From assembly GCA_003194525.1 (NCBI GenBank), contig NBIV01000478.1:1-36174 (forward strand): a DNA stretch of 36,174 nt, in the 5' to 3' direction. Origin of the DNA: Gracilariopsis chorda. Taxonomy: Eukaryota; Rhodophyta; Florideophyceae; Gracilariales; Gracilariaceae. Of this stretch, positions 9,456 to 19,189 are shown in pieces (the stretch's first letter is position 1; every line of letters begins with the position of its first letter). Below the pieces are notes generated by a model. That model did not search any database, was not told the origin of the DNA, and worked only from the letters and a program-made list of their open reading frames with translations. The position numbers and the translations under genes were made by a program.

Positions 9456-11661
9456 AATTTTTTAAATGGTAGGGAGGCGTTGCACCAAATGGCAGTTTTT
9501 CATGCGCGTAGAGGGGCATATAGGGCGGTTTATTGGCGCACCGCCTCCATTCAATCAAGAACACTCCCCTCATACATGAGCAAATCATTATAGTGGAGAG
9601 ACAAGTAGAAGCGGCCTTCGGTCGCGGGCGACGCTGCGCGCCGCTGAATAAGGGTGACTTTGGGGGATCTGCAGCTGTTTCTGCTCGCTATTGCTCGCAA
9701 ACTGCCTGCAAACCGATGAGGGCTGCGGCGCTAAGAGTGAATATAGAAGACAGTTGCCATTGAGCGCCCACGCGTTGGTGATTGGCTGGCACTGCAGAGT
9801 GCATGTAGAGTACAGTATATTGTAATTGGCTGGCACTGCCAAAATAACTGCAGTGCTAGCCACTGTGCAACGGTGTGGCTGGAACTGCAGCAGTGCCACC
9901 CACTTAGCAGTTGCCGCAGTCAACATGCAGCAGCAACCAATGAACTATGAGTTTTGATGCTGCTGCTGTTGATTATTTAATTGGCGGGGAGGCGTGAAAA
10001 TTGCATGCGCTGAAGGGGGCGTGCAAGGAGATTTGTTTGCGCAACGCCTCTTGTCAATCAACAACACCACCCTTATACATGTGTAAATCATTATAGTACG
10101 GGGTGGTGTTGAGACCAGTAGAAACGGCCTTCGGCCGTGGGCGGCGCTGCGCGCCGCTGAATAGGGGTGAATTTTGGATATGTGCAGGCCGCTTGTGCTC
10201 GCTAATGTTCGGAAATGACCTGCGGACCCATGAGTGCCGCGGCGTCTAGATTGGACATAGAATAACATAGCAATGGAGCGCCCATGCGATTGTGATTGGC
10301 GGGCAATGCAGTTGTGCATGGACAGTACAGTGGAATGTAATTGGCCGGCACTGCAAAAATGACTGCAGTGCCAAACACTGTGCAGTGAGAGGGGTAGCAG
10401 CATTGTAGTGCCAGCCACTGAGCAGCAGCGGCAGTCAACATGCAGCAGCAGCCAATAAGCTTTGAGCTTTGCTGCTGCTGCTGCTGATGCTGCTGCTGCT
10501 GGTAGTGGTGGTGGTGAATGTTTTGAATGGAAGGGAGGCAGTGCGCCAAAAGAGGTTTATGCATGCGCTGAAGAGGGCGTGCGGGCATGTTTATTGGCGC
10601 AACGCTTCCGTACAATCAACATGTGCGCCCTCATAGGCTTGTAAATCTATAGAATGGAGAGACAAGTAAAAGCGGCATTCGGCCGCGGGCTGCGCTGCGC
10701 GCCGCTGAATAGGGGTGCATTTGGGGGAGGTGCAGGCCATTTTTGCTCGGTAGAGCTCGCAAACGACCTGCAGACCCATGAGGGCCGCGACACCAAGAGT
10801 GAATATAGAATAGAGTAATAATTGAGCGCCCGCACGATTGTGATTGGTGGGCACTGCAGTTGTGCAAGGAACGTACACTGGATTGTCAATGGCCGGCACT
10901 GCCAAAATGACTGGAGTGCCAACCACTGTGCAGTAAAATGATTAGAAATGTTGTAGTACCAGCCACTGAGCAGCAGTGGCAGTCAATATGCAGCAACAGC
11001 CAATAAGCTTCGAGCTTTGCTGCTGCTGCTGGATTATTCGATTGGAAGGGAGGCGTTGCGCGAACCGCCTTTTTTAGCTCCACTGAAGGGCGCTTGCAAG
11101 GGGATTTTTTTTTGGAAACGCCTCCCATCAATCAAAAACACGCTCAAAAAGACGTGTAAATCATTATAGTGGAGAGACAAGTAGAAGCGGCCTTCGGCCA
11201 CGGGCGGCGCTGCGCGCCGCTGAATAGGGGTGGCTTTGGGGGATCTGCAGGCCGTTTCTGATCGCTATCGCTCGGAAACGGCCTGAAAACCAATGAGGGC
11301 TGCGGCGCTGGGAGTGAATATGGATTAGAGTTGCAGTTGAGCGCTCGCGCGTTGGTGATTGGCTGGCACTGCAGTTGTGTATGTAGAGTACATTATCTTG
11401 TAATTGGCTGGCAACGCCAAAATAACTGCAGTTCCAGCCACTGTACAGCGGTGTGGCTGGCACTGCTGCATTGCCAGCCACTTGGCAGCTGCGGCAGTCA
11501 ACATGCAGCAGCAGCCAATAAGCTGTACGCTTTGCTGCTGCTGCTGCTGCTGCTGAATTTTTTGATTGGTGGCGAGGCGTGAAAACTTCGTGCACTGAAG
11601 ATGGCGTGCAAGAGGATTTTTTGGCGCAACACCTCCCGTCAATCAACAACACCCCCCTCAT
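8936..11661 (+). repeat. tandem array of six ~0.5-kb CTG-tract units
   Basis: Six related units can be followed by their CTG tracts at 8951-8969, 9421-9455, 9959-9968, 10471-10502, 11019-11031 and 11534-11555, a spacing of about 470-550 bp. Each unit repeats the same order: CTG tract, AT-rich step, GGGAGGCGTTGC, CATGCGC, CCTCCCGTCAATCAACA, TGTAAATCATTATAG, and a GC-hairpin block (CGGCCTTCGGCCG then GGCGCTGCGCGCCGC). A run rich in GGCTGGCACTGCAG/CTGCAGTGCCAGCC then leads to the next tract. Unit 1 has a variant right half, also seen at 20040-20690. No protein-coding function is evident. The array behaves as a satellite tied to the Helitron flanks. Confidence 0.85.
9368..9407. repeat. 13-bp-arm hairpin in satellite unit
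   Basis: ACTGGCTGGCACT (9368-9380) and its perfect complement AGTGCCAGCCAGT (9395-9407) flank a 14-nt loop. Related inverted motifs recur in every unit. Confidence 0.8.
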
Positions 11662-11739
11662 CTCAACACCACCCCGTACTATAATGATTTACACATGTAT
11701 GAGGGGGGTGTTGTTGACTGACGGGAGGCGTTGCGCCAA
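11621..11739. repeat. inversion centre of the satellite
   Basis: Arms of about 41 bp (11621-11661 and 11699-11739), nearly perfect complements, surround the sequence at 11662-11697. Left of this point the units carry CTG on the plus strand; right of it they carry CAG. It marks the symmetry axis of the head-to-head Helitron arrangement. The enclosed CAACACCACCCCGTACTA motif recurs inverted near 10097-10114 and 20712-20733. Confidence 0.8.
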
Positions 11740-11816
11740 TAAACACGGGCGCACGCCCCCGTACGCGCGTGCAAAAACCTCTCTTGGCGCCACGCCTCCT
11801 TTCCATTCACCAAATT

Positions 11817-11849
<33 letters not shown>

Positions 11850-11900
11850 ATCGTACAGCTTATTGGGTGCTGCTGCATGTTGCTGCATGTTGACTGCCGC
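11700..11900 (-). repeat. single inverted satellite unit with CAG tract
   Basis: This is the reverse-complement form of the array unit, with the CAG tract at 11818-11848. It is the only unit between the inversion centre and the right arm, against six on the left side, so the large palindrome is asymmetric. Confidence 0.8.
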
Positions 11901-12680
11901 TGCTGGTCAGTGGCTGGCACTACAGTAAATCACTGTAGTGCCAGCCACTCAGCAGTAGTTGGCTTGCACGACACGTGGCTCCCTTTTTGCACTGCGCCAG
12001 TGCAACACAATGCACAGAGCATATATACTGCACTGGCACAGTGCAAAAAGCATTTCGCTTGCTGACCCTAACCACTTTTTTCATCTCCCATTTCAGGCTG
12101 GCCAATAGCGCAGTGTCGTAACCTTTTGCTACTTTGGGCACTGTTTGCTGGCCTGGGACCTAGGCAAGGCCGAGCTCGTGTGCACGTCACCACAAGAGTA
12201 ACCCACTAAGTACCACGGATCTGGGAAAGTTCAGGTGCTCCTCTGTGGTATACTGGTCGTTTGACGGCGATCAGGAAGTCTGAGGGTTTCTCGGACCTAA
12301 TACCAGCTTGCTGTGCAGGGTTCGAGGCGGCCGCCGTGTCGTACCTCTTTGGGCCGGAAAGCACACATCGATGTGTGGGTAAAGGCAGACCAATCCTTAC
12401 AACCGGACGCGGGTTAAACATCAAACGTCTTGAAAACCAGCTGGGCACACTCCACCCGTCATAATCCAATAGGAGTGTGTCCAGAGTCCCTGTGCTGCGC
12501 ACGACTGCATCGGGTAAATATAAGTCTTGCAGCAATTTTTTAAATGCTCATGCAACTAGGCCCAGTGGGTGCAACGCAACAAACTGCAACCATTTTTTCA
12601 CTTTCAATTTTTTTATATTGGAAATTATTCTGGAGCTTTGGTAAATTTTTCAGTGGTTTAAAATATTTGAATTGATTGTT
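11815..12680 (-). repeat. right arm of long inverted repeat (Helitron upstream region)
   Basis: This is the inverted partner of 8041-8935. Within it, 11909-11926 and 11932-11949 form a perfect 18-bp stem with a 5-nt loop (AGTGGCTGGCACTACAGT and complement). The arm ends just before the 21-bp minisatellite at the start of the right Helitron coding region. It contains TATATAC near 12020 and may include the element's promoter, though this is not demonstrated. Confidence 0.85.
12206..12535 (-). CDS. 109-codon open frame inside inverted-repeat arm (partner)
   Basis: This is the counterpart of the open frame at 8214-8543, with the same length and the same ends. It contains RLMFNPRPVVRIGLP and PKRYDTAAA, shared by both copies. 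No domain was recognised, and the excess of amino-acid-changing differences suggests it is not under selection. Confidence 0.2.
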   Translation of the reverse strand: MLQDLYLPDAVVRSTGTLDTLLLDYDGWSVPSWFSRRLMFNPRPVVRIGLPLPTHRCVLSGPKRYDTAAASNPAQQAGIRSEKPSDFLIAVKRPVYHRGAPELSQIRGT

Positions 12681-12714
12681 TCTATTTTTTAATTAAAATC
12701 ACGCGAGGAAGTCC

Positions 12715-12793
12715 ACTTCCGAACTCTGGTGGGGCCAGACCGAACTCTTGAGGAGCCAGAGCGAACTCTGGAGGAGCCAAAGAAAATTCTGGA
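12715..12793 (+). repeat. 21-bp minisatellite, left part
   Basis: About three and a half copies of a 21-bp unit of the form GAACTCTGGAGGAGCCAGAGC occur here. They are the left portion of the minisatellite that resumes at 13602. The two parts were separated by insertion of the solo LTR: removing it restores the 21-bp register. Confidence 0.85.
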
Positions 12794-13601
12794 TGTAGTG
12801 CAACGCCCTCAGGGAGAGATTCTGGGTACTTGAACGCTTTCCCGATATTATCGGTTGTGTAGTGTGTATATGAACTACGCCCCACTATGGTGGATATGAA
12901 CACGTGGGACACGGTATTGGGGTCAATTGGCGGTTGGCCACAGTAGTGAATGTTGCCACGAAATGTGGAGTATTTTAGTTAGTATTATTTATTATTTTCA
13001 CACCCATTTCTGGGAAGCTAGTACTTAGTGCAACGGCGCACTGCCGTCGCACCAGTAAACCTTCCCCAACAAGGGACCCCAACCTGGGGAATTGGCTCTA
13101 GTTGTTGCCGCTTGCGCGCGTACTCTACTCCTCCTTGGAGGGAAACGCCGTAAACCACGGGACATCTAACCCCCTTGCACATCTAAAGGGACCCATCACT
13201 GGGAGTATAATTGTTCCAATTGCATTGGTGTTTCGCCCTGTATAGGGATATTGTTACCGGCATCGCCGTTCGTCCCCGTCGCTCTCGCGACTCACTTCGC
13301 CCTTCCTTTTTCCCGCTTTTTAGTGTAGCACCTCCCGCTATCTGCGGCCCTCGTGTGCACATCCGCTCACACACCCCCACTTACGTGGAAACATACCTCT
13401 ACTGAGGATCACACCCCCGCTCACGCGGATACCGATTCTTCGCCTTCACCTCCCTGCGCGAGTCGCGACAGGTGTCCCTGGTCTTACAAACCGGCTTCGC
13501 CGTGACACCTCTGGGAGGGCTCTACCCAACTGGGTTCACCTCGTGAGAGGAAGATCCAGAACGTCTTTCGGTGTTTTTCCCCTTTGGGGCATTGCACCAC
13601 A
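12794..13601 (+). mobile_element. solo LTR (808 bp) inserted in Helitron minisatellite
   Basis: The segment starts TGTAGTGCAACGCCC and ends GGGCATTGCACCACA, giving TG...CA ends within an inverted terminal motif of about 15 bp. It is flanked by CTGGA (12789-12793) and CTGGG (13602-13606), a 5-bp target duplication with one mismatch. It has no coding capacity. A diverged homologue lies inverted at 33978-34753. The size, ends and duplication are those of a single long terminal repeat left by recombination of an LTR retrotransposon. Strand is given only relative to the other copy. Confidence 0.85.
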
Positions 13602-13810
13602 CTGGGGGAGCCCGAGCGAATTCAGGAGGTGCCAGAGCAAATTCCGGAGGTGCCAGAGCGAATTCCGGAGGTGCTACGGCAAATTCAGGAGGTGCCAGGG
13701 CAAATTCTGGAGGCGCTAGAGCCAACTCGGGAGGGGCCAGGGCGAATTCTGGAGGCGCCAGAGCAAATTCGGGAGGGGCCAGGGTGAACTCAGGCGGAGC
13801 AAGGCCAGGA
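13602..13810 (+). repeat. 21-bp minisatellite encoding seven-residue repeat
   Basis: About nine to ten copies of a 21-bp unit encode repeats of the form SGGARAN on the plus strand at the start of the Helitron N-terminal protein. The copies differ by a few substitutions that mostly keep the frame. The same minisatellite occurs on the minus strand at about 7930-8040 in the left Helitron fragment. Confidence 0.9.
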
Positions 13811-15298
13811 GCTGGACGACCTCGACGAATGCCAGTTCTTCCCGCTCCAGATGAGATACCGGTAAATGAGAGCGCAGTGCATGTGCAAGGACCCATTGTT
13901 CCGGCCGTGGAAGACGACGAAATTACTCCTGCACCCACGTGCGTCACTGGGGCAAGTCGTTCCAGGCCCACATCACGACCGACTTCATCTCCTGTGCCTC
14001 CATCTCTCCCACTAATGCCTGCGACTGCTGTCAATGATGAGGGCAATACAACCCTGGAGACAGACGCGCGTTCTCTGCCGCAAGTTGAAGAAGAAGAACA
14101 GATGCCCGTTCCAATGGAAGCGGAGGAGGGCGAGATCAATCCTGCTTCCTCACAGCCGCAGCAGCAGCCTTCTCTGCTGCAAGTTGAAGAAGAACAACAG
14201 AGACCAATTCCGATGGGAGTGGAACAGGATGAAATCACTCCCGCCCAGTCACAGCCGCCACAGCAACCTGCTCTGCCACAAGCCGAACAACAAGAAGAGC
14301 AGATGCCAGTTCCCATGGAAGTTGAAGAGGACGAGATCAATTCTGTTCCCTTACACCTACTGCAGCAGCAGCCGCAGCAGCCGCAGCAGCCGCAGCAGCC
14401 TTAGTACCAACAGCAGCAGCTTGATACAACGATCATGCAGTGTGCTGGACATCCGGATCGAGGACTGTATCGCGTGTACTATGCGTGGGACACCGTGGCA
14501 GATGAAGCTTGGAATGATCCAGCCATCCGTGCAAGCGTTCCAGAGTTCGAGACGCTTTCCACTGCGGGTCAAAGGGGATGCGGAAGATGCGGCGAGCACG
14601 CACACACGCTCTCCTCCTGCACATACCCGGACTGGACATTGAGAATTCATAGCTGCAAGTACTGCGGACGCGTTTTGCTTGGCAAAGAGACCAATAGAGT
14701 GTGCTGTGGAATGAAAAGAATGTCAGGATGGGGCGTCACGTTCCGCAGAAGGCATAGCAGTGAGTTGGTTTGCAGTATTTATAGTCTCAGAGCCTTCCAC
14801 AGCCATTTCCTCAACTTAAATACGCTCTTCGCGACGACGCAAGCGTTCATGGACATGTCGTATGTGACGAAAGGCGGTCCCTCCTTTCTCAGACTTGAGG
14901 GCAACGCAGCTCTCGCTTTGCCGACGCAGAACCAAAACAACACGCGCTACAGCTTTCTGTGGGGTACTGGTCGGCCGTCCTTGGATCCATCTCACTACGC
15001 GCGTGCCAATCTGCGTGCGTTCATTCAGGACATCAACGTAAGGGACATCGTACTCAAGCCGTACGATGTGATCCAGCCGAAGCCAGACGTGGTGCGCGAA
15101 CGTTAGCGATCCTTGCTTAACACGCGACAGCAACAACAACCACAAAATGCGGGGACCGCCGTGGATATCAGTGTGCAAGCAGCGGAACAAGAAGTAGTCG
15201 TACGTAGATACGGAGGAACCCGAAGTGCTACAGTCAGTACTCCTCATGCAGGTGCTGGCCCTCTCCCTGAAGATGTTCCGGGTGGGGGCCAACCATGA
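13607..15298 (+). pseudogene. Helitron N-terminal region (repeat, PQ-rich, Cys/His patch)
   Basis: A single frame runs through the seven-residue GGARANS-type repeats, a linker, then acidic/PQ-rich modules (PMEAEEGEI, QQPALPQAEQQ) ending in a QQP run. An in-frame TAG at 14402-14404 interrupts it. The frame continues with MQCAGHPDRGLYRVYYAWD and a cysteine/histidine patch (CGRCGEHAHTLSSC ... CKYCGR ... CC, about 14580-14705) resembling the zinc finger upstream of Rep in Helitrons. A second in-frame TAG lies at 15104-15106. The frame then closes at 15298 beside a frameshift into the Rep region. The GGARANS and PQ-rich parts have no known function. The pattern of single stop codons suggests fairly recent loss of function. 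Confidence 0.75.
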
Positions 15299-16680
15299 TG
15301 AGAACGCTCGTCGTGGATCCGACTGGCCTGTACCGAGTGGAGTCTCAGGTACCGCGCCTGGTAGAAGGAACCGTAACCAAAGAGCACGCTGCAGTGAGGA
15401 GTGCTGCTGCTGCTGCTGGGGCAGGGGAGACTGCTAATGCCCCAAATAATGCGCAATTGCGGTACCAACTTCTAAAACCGACATCCAAAATGGCAGAGAA
15501 AGGCACTTTCCCTCTGCTCTACCCGTACGGCGATCAGCACGAATCGTTTGAAATCGGCGTGTTTCTGAAGGCAAGGAACTCACACAGCAAATCTCAGGTC
15601 TCAGAGTCAACGAGTGGAAGTTACGAAAGCTCACCTGAGCTGAGAACGCAAAGCGCCGTCTGTACTCAGACAACATCCTTCTGAACAGTGGACCGTTGAT
15701 GCAGATGTGGATGCTTCGCCCCCAAACAAACATTGAAGACATGTGACTGCGTTTCCTGGAAAGAGAACAACTGGCACGCATTGTACAAGAGCAAGAGATC
15801 TAGCAAGCACAACAGCAAACTGGTCACGTGCCACAATCCCAGTTCTCGCAAATAGGACGCATCTTTCTGCCCGAGGACTCGGTCAACTCAGCAGCATACT
15901 GGAAGAACAAGCGCATGGATGTACAGGCGATCGTGGCGCGGAGAGGACCGCGTTCTCTGTTCATTACAATCATCATGAATATCTGGTGAGAGGAAATCCA
16001 GCGCCTTGGGATGGACACCACCAATCGTGGCGCATTTACGGCACAAAGTAACCGCCCTCGACCGTTTGACCAACCGGATCTGATTGCAAGGGTGTACAAC
16101 CAGTACGCCAATGACTTCATGAAGGACTCGGAGAAGAACTCGGAGCACATCTTTGGAATGAAGTGCCTGGGGCTTGCATCAAGCTCGAGTTTCAAGAGCG
16201 CAATGTGCCTCATCACCACATGCTCGTGTGGCTCGAAGGAGGCGTTATTGAAGACGTTGATGTGATCGACGAGCTCATTCGTGCAGAACTTCCCCTTCCA
16301 GGCGAAGACGACGCGTTGCGTGCTCTCATTCGTTCCATGCACAGGCACCGCCACTCCACCTATTGCCGGAATCGCTTTGGGTGGTGCAAGTTTGAATACG
16401 ACAGCAATATGATTGTGCCGGAGACGTACATTGAAGAAGGCACGAATCGCGTTATTTACCGCAGAAGAAGGCAAAATGACCTCAAGATTGTGCCGTACAA
16501 CCCAACTCTGACCAAGAAGTACCGCTCTCATATCAACGTAGAACGCACGCAAGGAGGGGCGCAGTGGCTTATCTGATGAAGTACGCGTTCAAGCAGCCCA
16601 AAGGTCAAGAGGTGGTGCTCAATGTGAGTGGTGCTGGACAGGCACACAGAACGAGCAGCAACAAGAGCCGCAGGTGCAGA
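15295..16680 (+). pseudogene. Helitron Rep (HUH endonuclease) domain, frameshifted
   Basis: Rep nicks and joins single strands during rolling-circle transposition. Recognisable segments, spread over the three plus frames, are: FPLLYPYGDQHESF (about 15510); NSGPLMQMWMLR (about 15690); RIFLPEDSVNSAAYWKNKR (about 15860) and SLFITI; QPDLIARVYNQY (about 16073); the HUH motif VPHHHMLVWL (16205-16234); PYNPTLTKKYRSHINVE (about 16495-16545); and YLMKYAFK (16570-16593) with the two tyrosines of the catalytic helix. The catalytic motifs survive as sequence, but the frame changes several times and stop codons fall between them. No product can be made as read. Confidence 0.85.
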
Positions 16681-19094
16681 ACGACATTCGTGCAAACATG
16701 CGAGCGCATGTGGTGGGCGCCGTCAACGCAGCTTCGAGACTTTTCGAGTTTCGACAGGTTCACATCGTACCAAAAGTAGAGCGACTGGCCATTCAATTGG
16801 AAGAAGAGCGAACGTTTCTGCTCAGAGGTCCAAATCAAATCCATTCCGCATCGCCACCTTCTACGTTGGAGGGATACTTTGCAAGGCCTGAAGCATATGC
16901 GAACCTTGAATACCTTTCGTACTTTGGAAAAGTTCGATTGTATCGCACGCTTCCAGCCCGAGTGCTTAACCAATACAACGGAAACAGCACTTCGGTGCCC
17001 ACAGACGACTGCGATCCGCCTATATACGTGGTAGAGCGCACGGAAGACGAGCATTGCGTCACAAGGATCAGAGGTGTTTCACCGTCGGACATTGAGCTAT
17101 TTGCTCTGCGCTTGCTGCTCATGAATCACGGCTCGAGCTTTTATGAAGACGCAAGGACTTTCAATGAACAGCAGTATGAAACTTATCGTGAAACCGCAAT
17201 TGCAATCGGACTGCTCGCTGACGGATCCGAGTTTGATATTGCATTTCAAGACGCAGTGCAGATCTACAGCACGCCCTCCGAGCTACGACGTCTGGTTGTC
17301 ACACTATACCAACAAGGCACAGACCCAGAGAAAATAGCCATCAAAAACTGGGAGGCGCTTTGTAGCGACATACATACAGGAGATGAGCAGCAACGAAAGG
17401 AAGAAATGTATCGACGTGTGGTGGAGATCTCAGACTGGCACGGAGGACGACTGCTTCGCGATCACAGCTTCTTCTCCAGACACCTACAGCAGGATCATGC
17501 AGCATTGACTAAGGCAAATCGAGCTACAACAACTCGAGACGCGCGAGTGGTGCGAAATTCGTCAACTTTGCAGTCAAGGTACGCCACCTTAAAACCTAGC
17601 CAAAGACAAGTCATTGACACCGTCATTGCCGCATTGCAACAACGACAGGTGCTGCAGGAGCGAACAAGCACTCCTGGAAACGTGTTTTTTGTGCAAGGAT
17701 CCGCAGGAACTGGAAAGACATACGTGCTCAACCTCCTTCGTGATATCGCTGAGCAGGAAGGAATGCTCGCCGAAATGACTGCTACAACAGGCATTGCAGC
17801 TTCGTTGTACGAAGTTGGCCGCACTTTACATAGCCTGCTTGGACTGTGAGTAGCTGATAGGGACAGCACAAGCAGCACTACAGCCACTTTGTCAAAGTAC
17901 GGTCCCCGATCTCAACGTGCAGAAATGCTACGCAAAATACAACTGCTCGTCTTGGATGAGGCTTCCATGCTCTCACGAAAGCTCTTCGAACTCATAGATG
18001 CGTTGCGCAAAGATCTTTGCGGAAGTGAAATGGAAAACCCGCCTCCGTTTGGGGGCTTGACCATCGTTCTATCCGGCGACTACTCCCAGCTGCTTCCAGT
18101 GGTGCCGCAGGTGTACATGGAGGCTGACCCAAGTGGAAATGTGAGACGAGTTTACACAAAAATTCTCAACGAATTGCCGTGGAAGAGTGACCTGTGGACA
18201 TTGTGCTCGGTTCAAGTGCTGTACCTCACAGAACAAGTACGTCAAGCCTATGATCCGGCATTTGCGTTGCTGTTGCGTTCCATTGCACGCAACACAGTAT
18301 CCAACAACGCTCCACTACCACTCAGATCTACCGTTGGCATGCAAACCTCCTACCAATTCCTGTGGAAGTGGGTCACAACACGACGCAAGGAGGATGTGGA
18401 TCTCAGCAAAATGCTCATTGTGTCCACATATCAGTTGGTCGATGAACAAAATACGGCAGCGCTGGATCTGTGTCCTGGTGAACACTTCACTCTTCCGTCA
18501 GCTACGACGGTACAACCTGACGGTGTACAGAACTCAGAGCCCGACGTCACCAATACCTTTGTTCCCGAGTTTGCGTATCAGTATGCACCTACTGGTGTAC
18601 CTCCTCATAACTCTGATTTGAAGATTGGTGTGCCAGTTATGGTCATTTGGAACGTGCTGCATCCCGCTGTGGTCAACGGAAAGCTGTTCGTAGTCGTGCG
18701 TGTTGATCATTTTAGGATTCAAGTGGCCCGACTCGACGAGGACAGACAGATGCTGGAACGACAGCTCCTGCATCGTATCGACTCCGAGTTTTCTTTCGCA
18801 GATATTCGCATGATTCGAAGGCAGTTCCCAATTCGTCTCGCGTTTGCAGCTACCGTTCACAAAGGACAAGGAAAGACGTTGGATGGCTTGGTTGTGGATG
18901 TGCGATACAACTTCTTCTGCGCCGGTCAGTTGTATGTCGCATTGTGGCGCGTTCGAAGGAACGACTATGTGTTGCTCCTGCATGACCCGCAGCTTACATC
19001 CGCGAATGCGCACACAATTCATCTCATGCCTGTCGCCATCTCGAACCCAGTGCTGCCTGAAGCCATTCAGTTCTGCATCCCTCCACAACCATAA
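16674..19094 (+). pseudogene. Helitron PIF1-like helicase domain, one in-frame stop
   Basis: This is a superfamily 1 DNA helicase related to PIF1, used by Helitrons to unwind the transposing strand. Walker A is GSAGTGKT (about 17698-17721), followed by TATTGIAASL. Walker B is LLVLDEAS (about 17943-17966), and motif III is GDYSQLLPVV. The C-terminal motif FAATVHKGQGKTLDG ... GQLYVALWRVR lies near 18841-18955. The frame is uninterrupted from 16674 to 19094 except for one TGA at 17847-17849. Its position just after HSLLGL and the retained frame indicate a simple nonsense change; the GTGAGT there could suggest a 38-nt intron, but removing it would break the frame. The upstream end joins the frameshifted Rep region. 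Confidence 0.9.
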
Positions 19095-19189
19095 TCATAT
19101 TTCTTGCATTCTTCATTCATTGAATTAAATTACTTGATTCTCTGCTTTTGCTTTCTCCACCCTTTTTTTCATCTCCGCTGTTTATCACC

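Larger units (their letters stand above)
12694..19110 (+). mobile_element. near full-length Helitron-type element, inactivated
   Basis: This is a rolling-circle type DNA transposon. In order it holds a repeat/PQ-rich N-terminal region, a zinc-finger-like cysteine/histidine patch, a Rep nuclease domain with an HUH motif, and a PIF1-family helicase, all on the plus strand. This domain order is diagnostic of Helitrons. The termini were not fixed: the canonical 5' TC and 3' CTRR with hairpin could not be assigned with confidence, because both flanks merge into the satellite units. The element is interrupted by a solo LTR and by several stops and frameshifts. Confidence 0.85.

Noticed and set aside
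11534..11848. CRISPR-like array
   Set aside because: The repeats are trinucleotide tracts and large satellite units, not short repeats with unique spacers, and the genome is eukaryotic.
12794..13601. Non-autonomous DNA transposon (MITE) or captured promoter/leader shared by two elements
   Set aside because: The ends are TG...CA with a 5-bp target duplication at both sites and a length near 0.8 kb, which fit a solo LTR better than a DNA transposon.
17846..17883. Short intron in the helicase (GTGAGT...CTACAG)
   Set aside because: It would be 38 nt and its removal would break a frame that otherwise continues correctly. A single nonsense codon is simpler.
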